Positions 1-8,253 of a stretch of DNA of 64,000 nt are shown here, piece after piece. Numbering within the stretch: position 1 is the stretch's first letter; each line of letters begins with the position of its first letter. Both the position numbers and the translations under genes were made by a program. The notes below the pieces were generated by a model, which worked only from the letters and a program-made list of their open reading frames with translations, searched no databases and was not told the origin of the DNA. Source of the DNA: Streptomyces sp. XY006 (GTDB lineage: Bacteria; Actinomycetota; Actinomycetes; Streptomycetales; Streptomycetaceae); contig NZ_NOKT01000012.1 in NCBI RefSeq assembly GCF_002237655.1, forward strand, positions 165,512 through 229,511, read 5' to 3'.

Positions 1-413
1 GCATCCGGGCGGCGACGCCGGACGACCTCGACGCCGTGCTGGCCTTCTGGAAGGTGGCCGCCGAGGGCACGAGCATCAGTGACGACCGGGGCGGTGTGGA
101 GCGGCTGGTGGCGCGCGATCCCGAGGCGCTCGTCCTGGCCGAGCGGGACGGCGAGCTGGCCGGCACGGTCATCGCCGGGTTCGACGGCTGGCGCTGCCAT
201 CTGTACCGGCTGGCCGTGCACCCCGACCACCGCCGCCGGGGAATCGCCTCCGCGCTGCTCGCCGCCGCCGAGGAGCGGTTCGTACGGCTCGGCGGGCGGC
301 GGGCCGACGCGATGGTCCTCACCCGCAACGCGACCGCGCACGCCGCGTGGGGCGCCGCCGGGTACGCGGCCGAGGAGCAGTGGCGCCGCTGGGTGAAACC
401 ACTGACCGACTGA
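1..413 (+). CDS. GNAT family N-acetyltransferase (5' end missing)
   Basis: This is the C-terminal part of a GNAT acetyltransferase, which moves an acetyl group from acetyl-CoA to an amine. The frame is open from the first bases of the window (codons from position 3 read IRAATPDDLDAVLAFW, a typical GNAT beginning), so only a few residues are missing upstream. The acetyl-CoA signature is visible as LAVHPDHRRRGIASALL (R/Q-x-x-G-x-A loop), followed by the late motif NATAHAAWGAAGY. The substrate cannot be told from the sequence. An internal ATG/CTG start is unlikely because the frame continues upstream with family-like sequence. Confidence 0.85.
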   Translation, partial: IRAATPDDLDAVLAFWKVAAEGTSISDDRGGVERLVARDPEALVLAERDGELAGTVIAGFDGWRCHLYRLAVHPDHRRRGIASALLAAAEERFVRLGGRRADAMVLTRNATAHAAWGAAGYAAEEQWRRWVKPLTD

Positions 414-422
414 TGACTTTGC

Positions 423-443
423 CCATCCTTTACTCTTGGATGG
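423..443. promoter_or_regulatory. Inverted repeat CCATCC-N9-GGATGG
   Basis: A 6-base perfect inverted repeat lies 10 bases after the GNAT stop codon and 113 bases before the DUF21 gene. It could be a short transcription terminator for the acetyltransferase or an operator. No T-tract follows, and an AT-rich TTTATGA stretch lies just downstream at 455-461. The sequence alone does not decide the role. Confidence 0.3.
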
Positions 444-555
444 CCACTCGGTTCTTTATGAAAGGTTGTGAGCGTCCGCCCATGGGCGAGCCTCCCCGCG
501 CGCGCCGTCGCGCGCCCCGCCCGGTCCTGGAGAACCATGGAACGGGGGTGAACCG

Positions 556-1908
556 ATGACCGAAGTGCTGCTCCTGCTGGCCGCGATCCTGCTCTCGCTG
601 GCCTGCGGCGCCTTCGTGGCCGCCGAGTTCTCCCTCACCACGGTCGAGCGCGCGGAGCTGGAGCGTGCGGTGGAGCGCGGCGAACGCGGCGCCCAGGGCG
701 CGCTGAAGGCCGTACGGAACCTGACGTTCCAGCTCTCCGGCGCGCAGCTCGGCATCACCGTCACGAACCTGGTCGTCGGCATGCTGGCCGAGCCGTCCAT
801 CGCCGCGCTGATCGCCGGTCCGCTGCAGGACGCCGGTGTCTCGCAGTCGGCGTCGCGCAGTCTCGCGCTGGTGATCGGCACGGCCCTGTCGACAGTGTTC
901 CTGATGGTCGTCGGCGAACTGGTGCCGAAGAACTGGGCGATCTCCTCGCCGCTGACGGTCGCCAGGACCGTGGGCAACGCGCAGCGCGGGTTCAGCGCCG
1001 CGTTCCGCCCCTTCATCACGCACCTCAACAACACGGCGAACCGGGTCGTGCGCCGGATCGGCGTCGAGCCCGCCGAGGAGCTGGCCTCGGCGCGCGGACC
1101 GCAGGAGCTGGCGGCGCTCGCCCGGCACTCCGCCAAGGAGGGCGTCCTGGAGGCCGACACCGCCGAGCTGTTCGTGCGGACGCTGAACCTCGCCGACCTG
1201 ACCGCGGAGAACGTGATGACGCCCCGGGTGCAGGTGGTCGCCCTGGAGGTGCAGGCGACCCTGGAGGACGTGGCCAACGCGACCCGGGCGACCGGCCTGT
1301 CCCGGTTCCCCGTCTACCGCGGGACGCTCGACTCGGTCGTCGGCACCGCGCACGTGAAGGACGTGCTGGCGGTGCCGGCCGAGCACCGGACCAGGATCCA
1401 CGTCTCCGAGCTGATGCGCGAGCCGCTGCTGGTCCCCGAGACGCTCACCGTCGACCGTCTCCTGGACCGGCTCTCCGGCAAGCGCACCATGGCCGTCGTG
1501 ATCGACGAGTACGGCGGCACCGCGGGCGTGGCCACCCTGGAGGACATCGTCGAGGAGGTCGTGGGCGAGGTGCGCGACGAGCACGACCCGCACGAGCTGC
1601 CGGACATCGCGCCGGCCGGTACGGACGAGAGCGGGCACCCCCTCTACTCGGCCGACGGCTCCGCCCGCGTGGACCATCTGGAGCGCGTCGGCCTGCGCGC
1701 CCCGCAGGGGCCCTACGAGACGCTCGCCGGGCTGGTGGCGACGGAACTCGGCCGCATACCGGCCGCGGGTGACACCCTCCAGGTCGCCGGCTGGCGGATG
1801 GAGGTCCTGGACGCCACGGGCCGCCGGGCCGCCCGCGTCCTGCTGCGCGCGCCCCTGGACGACGAGCAGCCGGGCATGGAGCGCGACGAGAAGGGGGTGG
1901 AGCTGTGA
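556..1908 (+). CDS. Hemolysin-family DUF21/CBS/CorC_HlyC membrane protein
   Basis: A 450-residue membrane protein of the CNNM/CorC/HlyC family, a group linked to Mg2+ and other divalent-cation transport. The N-terminal DUF21 domain (about residues 1-190) holds several hydrophobic segments and the family motif ELVPKNWAI. Two CBS motifs follow (about 215-330; MTPRVQVVALEV and VVIDEYGGTAGVATLEDI). A C-terminal CorC_HlyC domain (about 360-435) completes the full-length architecture. The ATG start has a G-rich ribosome site (GGGGGTG). The end overlaps the next paralogue by 4 bases (GTGA), so the two are almost certainly co-translated. The transported ion is inference. Confidence 0.9.
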   Translation: MTEVLLLLAAILLSLACGAFVAAEFSLTTVERAELERAVERGERGAQGALKAVRNLTFQLSGAQLGITVTNLVVGMLAEPSIAALIAGPLQDAGVSQSASRSLALVIGTALSTVFLMVVGELVPKNWAISSPLTVARTVGNAQRGFSAAFRPFITHLNNTANRVVRRIGVEPAEELASARGPQELAALARHSAKEGVLEADTAELFVRTLNLADLTAENVMTPRVQVVALEVQATLEDVANATRATGLSRFPVYRGTLDSVVGTAHVKDVLAVPAEHRTRIHVSELMREPLLVPETLTVDRLLDRLSGKRTMAVVIDEYGGTAGVATLEDIVEEVVGEVRDEHDPHELPDIAPAGTDESGHPLYSADGSARVDHLERVGLRAPQGPYETLAGLVATELGRIPAAGDTLQVAGWRMEVLDATGRRAARVLLRAPLDDEQPGMERDEKGVEL

Positions 1909-2918
1909 CCGCCGTCCAGCTGCTGATCGGTCTGGCGACGCTCGTCGTCAACGCCTTCTTCGTCGGTGCGGAGTTCGCGCTGATCTCGGTGCGCCGCAGC
2001 CAGATCGAGCCCTACGCCGACCAGGGCGACCGGCGCGCCAAGAGCGTGCTGTGGGGGCTGGAGCACGTGTCCGCGCTGATGGCGGCCGCGCAGCTCGGCA
2101 TCACCCTGTGCACGCTGGTGCTGGGCGTGGTCGCCGAGCCGGCGATCGCGCACCTGCTGGAGCCGGCGTTCCACGCCATGGGGGTGCCCGAGGGCGCCGG
2201 GCACGCGGTGTCCTTCGTGATCGCGCTGTCCCTGGCGACGTATCTGCACATGCTGCTCGGCGAGATGGTGCCGAAGAACATCGCGCTGGCCGAGCCGGTG
2301 CGCAGCGCGCTGGCCCTCGGCCCGCCCCTGGTGGCGCTGTCCCGGGCGCTGCGGCCGGTGATCTTCACGGTGAACGCCTTCGCGAACGTGCTGCTGAAGC
2401 TGCTGCGCGTGGAGGCCCGGGAGGAGGTCGCCGCCTCCTACTCGGACGCCGAGATAGCCCGGATCGTGAAGGACTCCAGCGAGGCCGGGCTCATCGACGA
2501 CCGCGCCCAGGAGCGGCTGCACGACGCGCTGGAACTGGGCCGCCGCCCGGTGCGTGACGTGGTGCTGCCGCTGGAACGCGTGGTCTACGCGCGCGTGGGG
2601 GTGACCCCCGAGCAGTTGGAGCGGCTGTCGGCGGAGTCCGGGTTCTCCCGGTTCCCGGTGGTGGACGAGGGGCGGCGGATCGTCGGCTATCTGCACGTGA
2701 AGGACGCCCTGGACGCCCTCGGGCGCGATGTGCCGTTCCGGCTGCGCGACATGCGGTCCATCGCGCGCGTGCGGGAGCACACGCCGCTGGACGACGTCCT
2801 CACGGCCATGCGGGGCAGCCGCACGCACCTCGCCGCCGTCCTCGGCTCGGACGGACGGCTGTCCGGGCTGGTGACCATGGAGGACGTGCTGCGGGAGCTG
2901 TTCGGGCAGCGGGCGTGA
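1905..2918 (+). CDS. DUF21/CBS-domain membrane protein, short paralogue
   Basis: A second DUF21-CBS protein (337 residues) starting at a GTG inside the stop region of its upstream paralogue. It keeps the DUF21 membrane domain with the motif GEMVPKNIAL and two CBS motifs (about 195-335, ending TMEDVLRELFGQRA). It stops right after the CBS pair and lacks the CorC_HlyC domain of its neighbour. The tandem of a long and a short paralogue suggests a heteromeric assembly, possibly with only one subunit carrying the C-terminal domain. Function in cation homeostasis is inferred from the family. Confidence 0.9.
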   Translation: MTAVQLLIGLATLVVNAFFVGAEFALISVRRSQIEPYADQGDRRAKSVLWGLEHVSALMAAAQLGITLCTLVLGVVAEPAIAHLLEPAFHAMGVPEGAGHAVSFVIALSLATYLHMLLGEMVPKNIALAEPVRSALALGPPLVALSRALRPVIFTVNAFANVLLKLLRVEAREEVAASYSDAEIARIVKDSSEAGLIDDRAQERLHDALELGRRPVRDVVLPLERVVYARVGVTPEQLERLSAESGFSRFPVVDEGRRIVGYLHVKDALDALGRDVPFRLRDMRSIARVREHTPLDDVLTAMRGSRTHLAAVLGSDGRLSGLVTMEDVLRELFGQRA

Positions 2919-2930
2919 GCCACCGGACGG

Positions 2931-2991
2931 CCGGTGCCCGGGGACGCGCGAGCGACTGCACACCGGTGCCCGGGGACGGGCGACCGACTGC
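2931..2991. repeat. 29-bp direct repeat, period 32 bp
   Basis: Two copies (2931-2959 and 2963-2991) of a 29-base unit beginning CCGGTGCCCGGGGACG differ at two positions and are separated by three bases. They lie between the short DUF21 gene and the SGNH hydrolase, directly upstream of a TAGTAT -10-like box at 3009-3014. They may be tandem binding sites or simply a local duplication. Confidence 0.7.
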
Positions 2992-3024
2992 TGGGTATGT
3001 GCACGGGATAGTATTTCCGCCGCC

Positions 3025-3804
3025 ATGGACACGAACCCCGCCTACACCAGTCTGGTCGCGCTCGGCGACTCCTTCACCGAGGGCATGTCCGACCTGCTCC
3101 CCGACGGCACCTACCGGGGCTGGGCCGACCTGCTCGCCGCGCGGATGGCCGCCCGTACGCCCGGCTTCCGGTACGCCAACCTCGCGGTGCGCGGCAAGCT
3201 GATCCGCCAGATCGTCGACGAGCAGGTGGACGTCGCGGCGGCCATGGGCGCCGACGTGATCACCCTGGTCGGCGGGCTGAACGACACCCTGCGGCCCAAG
3301 TGCGACATGGGGCGGGTGCGCGGCCTGCTGGAGGAGGCCGTGGAGAAGCTGGCGCCCGCCTGCCGGCAGCTCGTGCTGATGCGCAGCCCGGGCCGCCAGG
3401 GCCCGGTCCTGGAGCGGTTCCGGCCGCGCATGGAGGAGCTGTTCGCCTGCGTCGACGAGCTGGCCGCACGGCACGGCGCCCTCGTCGTCGACCTGTACGG
3501 CGCCCCCTCGCTCTCCGACCCGCGGCTGTGGGACGTGGACCGGCTGCACCTGACGGCCGAGGGCCACCGCCGGGTCGCCGAGGCGGTGTGGCAGGCGCTC
3601 GGCCACGAGCCCGAGGACCCGGAGTGGCGCACGCCGATACCGGCCACGCTGCCCCCGGGCTGGGTCATGCGGCGCACGGCGGACGTGCGGTTCGCCCGGC
3701 AGCACCTGCTGCCGTGGATCGGCCGCCGGCTGACGGGCCGCTCCTCGGGCGACGGCCTCCCGCCCAAGCGGCCGGACCTGCTGCCGTGGGAGGACCTGGC
3801 GTAG
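3025..3804 (+). CDS. SGNH/GDSL-type hydrolase
   Basis: A 259-residue esterase/lipase-like protein with the SGNH blocks in order. Block I is ALGDSFTEG (nucleophile Ser near residue 15), the block II Gly is in NLAVRG, block III is GGLND, and block V is VDRLHLTAEGH with catalytic Asp and His. There is no signal peptide, so a cytoplasmic role is likely. The substrate is not predictable. The ATG sits 10 bases after a TAGTAT box and has no clear Shine-Dalgarno. It is a single gene, with 150 bases before purB. Confidence 0.9.
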   Translation: MDTNPAYTSLVALGDSFTEGMSDLLPDGTYRGWADLLAARMAARTPGFRYANLAVRGKLIRQIVDEQVDVAAAMGADVITLVGGLNDTLRPKCDMGRVRGLLEEAVEKLAPACRQLVLMRSPGRQGPVLERFRPRMEELFACVDELAARHGALVVDLYGAPSLSDPRLWDVDRLHLTAEGHRRVAEAVWQALGHEPEDPEWRTPIPATLPPGWVMRRTADVRFARQHLLPWIGRRLTGRSSGDGLPPKRPDLLPWEDLA

Positions 3805-3939
3805 CGGGCCGCCACCTGCGGCTCCGCCGTGCCCCGACGACCGCGCCGGGCCCGCTCCGCCCGCGCTTCGGCCGCACCCGGGGCGCTCTCGTAGGTTCCG
3901 ACGAACCCACCCGCTGCGCTGGCCTGCACGAATCGCCAG

Positions 3940-3945
3940 TAGAAT
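3940..3945 (+). promoter_or_regulatory. -10 box (TAGAAT) for purB
   Basis: TAGAAT matches the vegetative -10 consensus at five of six positions and ends 8 bases before the chosen purB GTG start, so transcription could begin at or next to the start codon. No convincing -35 hexamer is seen at 17-18 bases. Confidence 0.45.
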
Positions 3946-3953
3946 CCGTGCAC

Positions 3954-5396
3954 GTGACTTCCGCTCCCGCCAAGCCCCGCATCCCGAACGTCCTCGCCGG
4001 ACGCTACGCCTCCGCCGAGCTCGCCACGCTCTGGTCGCCCGAGCAGAAGGTGAGGCTGGAGCGGCAGCTCTGGCTCGCCGTGCTGCGCGCCCAGAAGGAC
4101 CTCGGGATCGAGGTGCCGGACGCGGCGCTCGCCGATTACGAGCGTGTCCTGGACACCGTCGACCTCGCCTCCATCGCCGAGCGCGAGAAGGTCACGCGCC
4201 ACGACGTGAAGGCGCGGATCGAGGAGTTCAACGACCTCGCCGGGCACGAGCACGTGCACAAGGGCATGACCTCCCGCGACCTCACCGAGAACGTCGAGCA
4301 GCTGCAGATCCGGCTCTCCCTGGAGCTGATGCGCGACCGCACGGTGGCGGTCCTGGCGCGCCTGGGCAAGCTGGCCGGCGAGTACGGCGAGCTGGTCATG
4401 GCCGGCCGCTCCCACAACGTGGCCGCGCAGGCCACCACCCTGGGCAAGCGTTTCGCGACCGCCGCCGACGAGCTGCTCGTCGCCTACGGCCGCGTCGAGG
4501 AACTGCTGGGCCGTTACCCCCTGCGCGGCATCAAGGGCCCGGTCGGCACCGCGCAGGACATGCTCGACCTGCTGGGCGGCGACGCCGCGAAGCTCGCCGA
4601 CCTGGAGCAGCGGATCGCCGCGCACCTGGGCTTCTCCCAGGCGTTCACCTCCGTCGGCCAGGTCTACCCGCGCTCCCTGGACTACGAGGTCGTCACCGCG
4701 CTGGTGCAGCTGGCGGCGGCGCCCTCGTCGCTGGCCAAGACGATCCGGCTGATGGCCGGGCACGAGCTGGTCACGGAGGGCTTCAAGCCCGGCCAGGTCG
4801 GCTCCTCGGCGATGCCGCACAAGATGAACACCCGCTCCTGCGAGCGCGTCAACGGCCTGATGGTCATCCTGCGCGGCTACGCCTCGATGACCGGCGAGCT
4901 GGCGGGCGACCAGTGGAACGAGGGCGACGTGTCCTGCTCGGTGGTGCGCCGGGTCGCGCTGCCCGACGCGTTCTTCGCGCTGGACGGTCTGCTGGAGACG
5001 TTCCTGACGGTGCTCGACGAGTTCGGCGCGTTCCCGGCGGTCGTCGCCCGGGAGCTGGACCGCTACCTGCCGTTCCTCGCCACGACCAAGGTGCTGATGG
5101 GCGCCGTGCGCGCGGGCGTCGGCCGGGAGCTCGCGCACGAGGCGATCAAGGAGAACGCCGTCGCCTCCGCGCTCGCCATGCGCGAGCAGGGCGCCGAGCG
5201 CAACGAACTGCTCGACAAGCTGGCCGCCGACGCCCGCATCCCGCTGGACCGTGCCCAGCTGGACGCGCTGATGGCTGACAAGCTGTCCTTCACGGGCGCC
5301 GCCGCCGACCAGGTCGGTGTGGTCGTCGGGCGGATCGAGGAGATCGTCAAGCAGCACCCCCAGGCGGCGGGCTACACCCCCGGGGCGATCCTCTGA
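3954..5396 (+). CDS. purB: Adenylosuccinate lyase
   Basis: PurB splits SAICAR and adenylosuccinate, releasing fumarate, in de novo purine synthesis. The 480-residue product fits actinobacterial PurB. It shows the fumarase/aspartase superfamily regions: HVHKGMTSRDLTEN, AGRSHNVAAQATTLGKRF (catalytic His) and the signature loop GSSAMPHKMNTRSCE (catalytic Ser). GTG 3954 is preferred because the conserved N-terminus (TSAPAKPRIPNVLAGRY) begins there. A second in-frame GTG at 3948 is possible. The stop codon is directly followed by the frame of the DNA glycosylase gene. Confidence 0.95.
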   Translation: MTSAPAKPRIPNVLAGRYASAELATLWSPEQKVRLERQLWLAVLRAQKDLGIEVPDAALADYERVLDTVDLASIAEREKVTRHDVKARIEEFNDLAGHEHVHKGMTSRDLTENVEQLQIRLSLELMRDRTVAVLARLGKLAGEYGELVMAGRSHNVAAQATTLGKRFATAADELLVAYGRVEELLGRYPLRGIKGPVGTAQDMLDLLGGDAAKLADLEQRIAAHLGFSQAFTSVGQVYPRSLDYEVVTALVQLAAAPSSLAKTIRLMAGHELVTEGFKPGQVGSSAMPHKMNTRSCERVNGLMVILRGYASMTGELAGDQWNEGDVSCSVVRRVALPDAFFALDGLLETFLTVLDEFGAFPAVVARELDRYLPFLATTKVLMGAVRAGVGRELAHEAIKENAVASALAMREQGAERNELLDKLAADARIPLDRAQLDALMADKLSFTGAAADQVGVVVGRIEEIVKQHPQAAGYTPGAIL

Positions 5397-5440
5397 CCCG
5401 CTTCACCCGGCAGGAGCTGGAGGCCGCCCGCGACCGTCTC

Positions 5441-5938
5441 GTGCCGGACGTCGTCGCGGACGGCCTCCGTGTGCTGTTCTGCGGCATCAACCCCGGTCTG
5501 ATGACGGCCGCGACGGGCCATCACTTCGCCCGCCCGGGCAACCGCTTCTGGCCGGCGCTGCACCGGTCCGGGTTCACCCCCCGGCTCCTGAAGCCCTCCG
5601 AGCAGCAGGAGCTGCTGTCCTACGGGCTCGGCATCACGAACGTCGTGGCGCGGGCGACCGCCCGGGCCGACGAGCTGAGCGCCGAGGAGTACCGCGAGGG
5701 CGGCCGGCTGCTCGCGCTGAAGGTGGGGCGGCTGCGGCCGCGCTGGCTGGCGGTGGTGGGGGTGACCGCGTACCGCGCGGCGTTCGACGACCGCAAGGCC
5801 CGGGTCGGGCCGCAGGCTCGGACGATCGGGGACACGCGCGTGTGGGTGCTGCCCAATCCGAGCGGACTCAACGCGCACTGGACGGCCGAGACGATGGCGG
5901 AGGAATTCGCCCGCCTGCGGGAAGCCGCCGAGGACTGA
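5441..5938 (+). CDS. mug: Mismatch-specific uracil/thymine-DNA glycosylase (Mug family)
   Basis: A G:U/G:T mismatch glycosylase of the Mug/TDG branch, acting in base-excision repair. The active-site motif FCGINPGL (family N near the start) and the late motif LPNPSGLNAHW are both present. The listed start is the first conventional one (GTG), giving 165 residues. The same frame stays open upstream, and residues TRFTRQELEAARDRLV, which resemble the usual N-terminus of this family, begin right after a CTG at 5393 that overlaps the purB stop. A CTG start (181 residues) is therefore a real alternative. Confidence 0.88.
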   Translation: MPDVVADGLRVLFCGINPGLMTAATGHHFARPGNRFWPALHRSGFTPRLLKPSEQQELLSYGLGITNVVARATARADELSAEEYREGGRLLALKVGRLRPRWLAVVGVTAYRAAFDDRKARVGPQARTIGDTRVWVLPNPSGLNAHWTAETMAEEFARLREAAED

Positions 5939-5956
5939 TCGGCCGGGTCAGCCGGT

Positions 5957-6013
5957 CCGCCGGGCCCCGGTCGACCGCTCACCGCCGGGCCCCGGTCGAC
6001 CGCTCACCGCCGG
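5957..6013. repeat. 25-bp perfect tandem repeat (2.3 copies)
   Basis: A 25-base unit (starting CCGCCGGGCCCCGGTCGACC) is present as two exact copies, 5957-5981 and 5982-6006, followed by the first 7 bases of a third. Each unit holds the 10-base palindrome CGGTCGACCG. It fills the short convergent gap between mug and the next gene, so it may act in termination or be a slippage minisatellite. Confidence 0.85.
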
Positions 6014-6070
6014 CCGCTGAACCGCCGGCCGCCCGGCCGACGGGTCCCGGTCACGGCGCCGGCGCCCCCG

Positions 6071-6502
6071 TCATGGCGGGGCGATGTCCGTGATCAGCGC
6101 GAGCAGTTGGAGATCCCGGGGCGGGTCGCGGTCGGTGACCGCCACGGCGACCCAGCGGCCGGTGCCCTCGACCTCCCACACGTACGCGAGACGGGCGCGC
6201 ACGCTCAACTCGGCCCACGGCGCGGGTATCTCCTCCTGCCCGGTCCGCAGCAGGACGGTCTGCAGGCTGTACGGCGGGGTGTCTCCCCAGCGCGAGGCCA
6301 GCAGCTCGCAGACGGCGTCCCGGTCCTTCTCCAGCTGGTCCACCACCACCGCCCACCGCGCCGGGTCGCCGTCCGCCGCGGCGTCCAGCACCGCGACGTG
6401 CCGGCCGGGCCACGAGGCGCCGACGTCCGACGGGCCGTGCTCCGCCGGAAAGGGGCGGTAGCACAGCTCGTCGATGAGAGCGATGTGCCGGGCGATGTTC
6501 AT
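6071..6502 (-). CDS. Conserved hypothetical protein
   Basis: A 143-residue soluble acidic protein that I do not recognise as a named family. The ATG at 6502 (MNIARHIALIDELCYRP) is preceded by GGAGAC. The longer upstream frame is low-complexity and is not used. The sequence has alternating helical and strand-like stretches (VCELLASRWGDTPPYSLQTVLL, LAYVWEVEGTGRWVAVAV) and no signal peptide or membrane segment. It is convergent with mug and has no obvious partner. Confidence 0.7.
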   Translation of the reverse strand: MNIARHIALIDELCYRPFPAEHGPSDVGASWPGRHVAVLDAAADGDPARWAVVVDQLEKDRDAVCELLASRWGDTPPYSLQTVLLRTGQEEIPAPWAELSVRARLAYVWEVEGTGRWVAVAVTDRDPPRDLQLLALITDIAPP

Positions 6503-6569
6503 GTCTCCAGTAAACCCGCCCCCACTGACACTTGGCGGGGCATCAGGCCGGTCCCGGCCAGGGCCGCGG

Positions 6570-7295
6570 TCAGGCGTCCGCGCGCCGCAGGCGCCACCCT
6601 CCCAGCAGCAGGGCGGCACCCGCCCACAGCGCGGTCACCGCGAGTCCGGACCAGGGGCCCAGGGTCCCGTCGGGCCGCTCGTGGAGGACCAGTTGGCCCG
6701 CCTTGTCGGGAAGGAAGTCGGCGACCGTGCCCGTCGCGTCGCCGATCACGAAGGACACGACGAGGAGGAACGGGATCAGCAGGGACAGTGCGGCGACTCC
6801 GCTGCGCAGGAGCGCGGCGACCCCCGCCGCGCACAGGGCCATCAGCGTCAGGTAGACGGCGCAGCCCACGACGGCGCGCACCTGCTCCGCGGCGTCGAGC
6901 CGGCCGGCCGCCGTGCCGAGCCCCGCCCGCGCCGCGAGGAGAGCCGCCGCAGCCGTCACCAGCCCCACCGGGAACACCGCCGCGGCGATGACGGCCGCCT
7001 TGGCCGCGAACCACCGGCCCCGCCGTGGCACCGCGGCCAGCGAGAGCCGCAGCGCACCCGGGTGGAATTCCGCCGACACGGCCGTCGCGCCGAAGGAGAC
7101 GGCAGCGATCTGCCCCGGTATGACACCGGTCAGGGCCGTGAACAGCGGGTCGAAGCCCGGGTCCGACGTGTCGGAGGCGCCGGCGATCGCGGAGAACGCC
7201 GTGGTGGCGGCGAACAGGGCCAGGAGCGCTCCGGCCAGGGACCGCAGGGTGCGGATCTTCAGCCACTCGGAGCGGAGTACGGGCGTGTGGTCCAT
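6570..7295 (-). CDS. ABC-2 type transporter permease
   Basis: A 241-residue membrane protein beginning LRSEWLKIRTLRS, the usual start of ABC-2 permeases. About six hydrophobic segments follow, with a positively charged loop PRRGRWFAAK after the second. It follows its ATPase by 2 bases, so the pair forms one exporter. Small two-gene exporters of this kind in Streptomyces typically pump out drugs or antibiotic peptides. The substrate here is unknown. Confidence 0.88.
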   Translation of the reverse strand: MDHTPVLRSEWLKIRTLRSLAGALLALFAATTAFSAIAGASDTSDPGFDPLFTALTGVIPGQIAAVSFGATAVSAEFHPGALRLSLAAVPRRGRWFAAKAAVIAAAVFPVGLVTAAAALLAARAGLGTAAGRLDAAEQVRAVVGCAVYLTLMALCAAGVAALLRSGVAALSLLIPFLLVVSFVIGDATGTVADFLPDKAGQLVLHERPDGTLGPWSGLAVTALWAGAALLLGGWRLRRADA

Positions 7296-7297
7296 GG

Positions 7298-8218
7298 TCA
7301 GGCCTCCTGCGGCTGTGCGGTGAACTCGGTCCGGTCCCCGGTGAGGTCGAAGTAAGCCTGCTCCAACGTGGCCTCTTCGGCGGCGAGTTCGAGGACGGGG
7401 ATCCCGGCCGCCGAGGTGATGCGGCCGATGTCGTCCACGCGCGCGTGGTGCACGGTCCAGTGCCCGTCCGGGTGTTCCACGACGTCGTGGCCGTGCCGGG
7501 CGAGGGCGCTGCTCAGGGCGGCGGGGTCGGTCGTGCGGATCCGTACGCGGGGGCGCACGCGCGCGTGGATGAAGTCCCGCATCGGGGTGTCGGCGAGGAG
7601 CCGGCCGCGGCCGAGGACGACGAGGTGGTCGGCGAAGGACGCGGTCTCGTTCATCAGGTGGCTGGAGACCAGCACCGTGCGCCCCTCCCCCGCGAGGCGG
7701 CGCAGCAACCGCCGGATCCACACGATGCCTTCGGGGTCGAGTCCGTTGGACGGCTCGTCCAGCATGACCACTTCGGGGTCGCCCAGCAGGGCGGCCGCGA
7801 TGCCGAGCCGCTGCCGCATGCCCAGCGAGTACGTCCGCACGCGGCGGCGGGCCACGGACGCCAGGCCCGTCTCCCGGAGGACCTCGTCGACCCGGCGGTC
7901 CGGGATGCGGTTGCTCACCGCCAGGATCCGGAGGTGGTCGCGGGCGGTACGCGAGCCGTGCGCGGCCTGCGCGTCGAGCAGGGCGCCCACGTGCCGCAGG
8001 GGTTCGCGCAGGTCGTGGTAGGCGCGGCCGCCGAGCGTGGCGGTCCCGGACGTCGGCCGGTCGAGGCCGAGCACCAGCCGCATGGTGGTGGACTTCCCCG
8101 CGCCGTTGGGGCCGAGGAAGCCGGTGACGCGGCCGGGCCGCACACGGACCGAGAGCCGGTCCACGGCCCGCCGGCCGCCGAACTCCTTGGTGAGGTCCTG
8201 GATGTCGATGCTGGTCAT
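7298..8218 (-). CDS. ABC transporter ATP-binding protein (drug-efflux type)
   Basis: A 306-residue ATPase that energises the adjacent ABC-2 permease. Walker A is GPNGAGKST, the signature loop is the variant YSLGMRQRLGIA, Walker B is VVMLDEPSNGLDPEG, and the H-loop is SSHL. These variants and the C-terminal extension (about residues 215-306) are typical of the CcmA/DrrA-like export group. ATG 8218 starts MTSIDIQDLTKEFGG. Upstream residues in frame are low-complexity. It is divergent from the histidine kinase gene, and the two-component system is a likely regulator. Confidence 0.92.
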   Translation of the reverse strand: MTSIDIQDLTKEFGGRRAVDRLSVRVRPGRVTGFLGPNGAGKSTTMRLVLGLDRPTSGTATLGGRAYHDLREPLRHVGALLDAQAAHGSRTARDHLRILAVSNRIPDRRVDEVLRETGLASVARRRVRTYSLGMRQRLGIAAALLGDPEVVMLDEPSNGLDPEGIVWIRRLLRRLAGEGRTVLVSSHLMNETASFADHLVVLGRGRLLADTPMRDFIHARVRPRVRIRTTDPAALSSALARHGHDVVEHPDGHWTVHHARVDDIGRITSAAGIPVLELAAEEATLEQAYFDLTGDRTEFTAQPQEA

Positions 8219-8253
8219 GGCGGCAAGCGTGGCCGCCGGTGCGGGGCCCGGGC

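Noticed and set aside
430..1677. A 415-residue minus-strand frame opposite the DUF21 gene
   Set aside because: The plus-strand gene is certain, and the minus product is low-complexity and Arg/His/Gly-rich.
3111..5357. A 748-residue minus-strand frame across the SGNH hydrolase and purB
   Set aside because: It crosses two well-supported genes on the other strand and has His/Arg/Gly-rich random composition.
5957..6013. CRISPR-like repeat array
   Set aside because: The two 25-base copies are directly adjacent with no spacers, and no cas gene is present.
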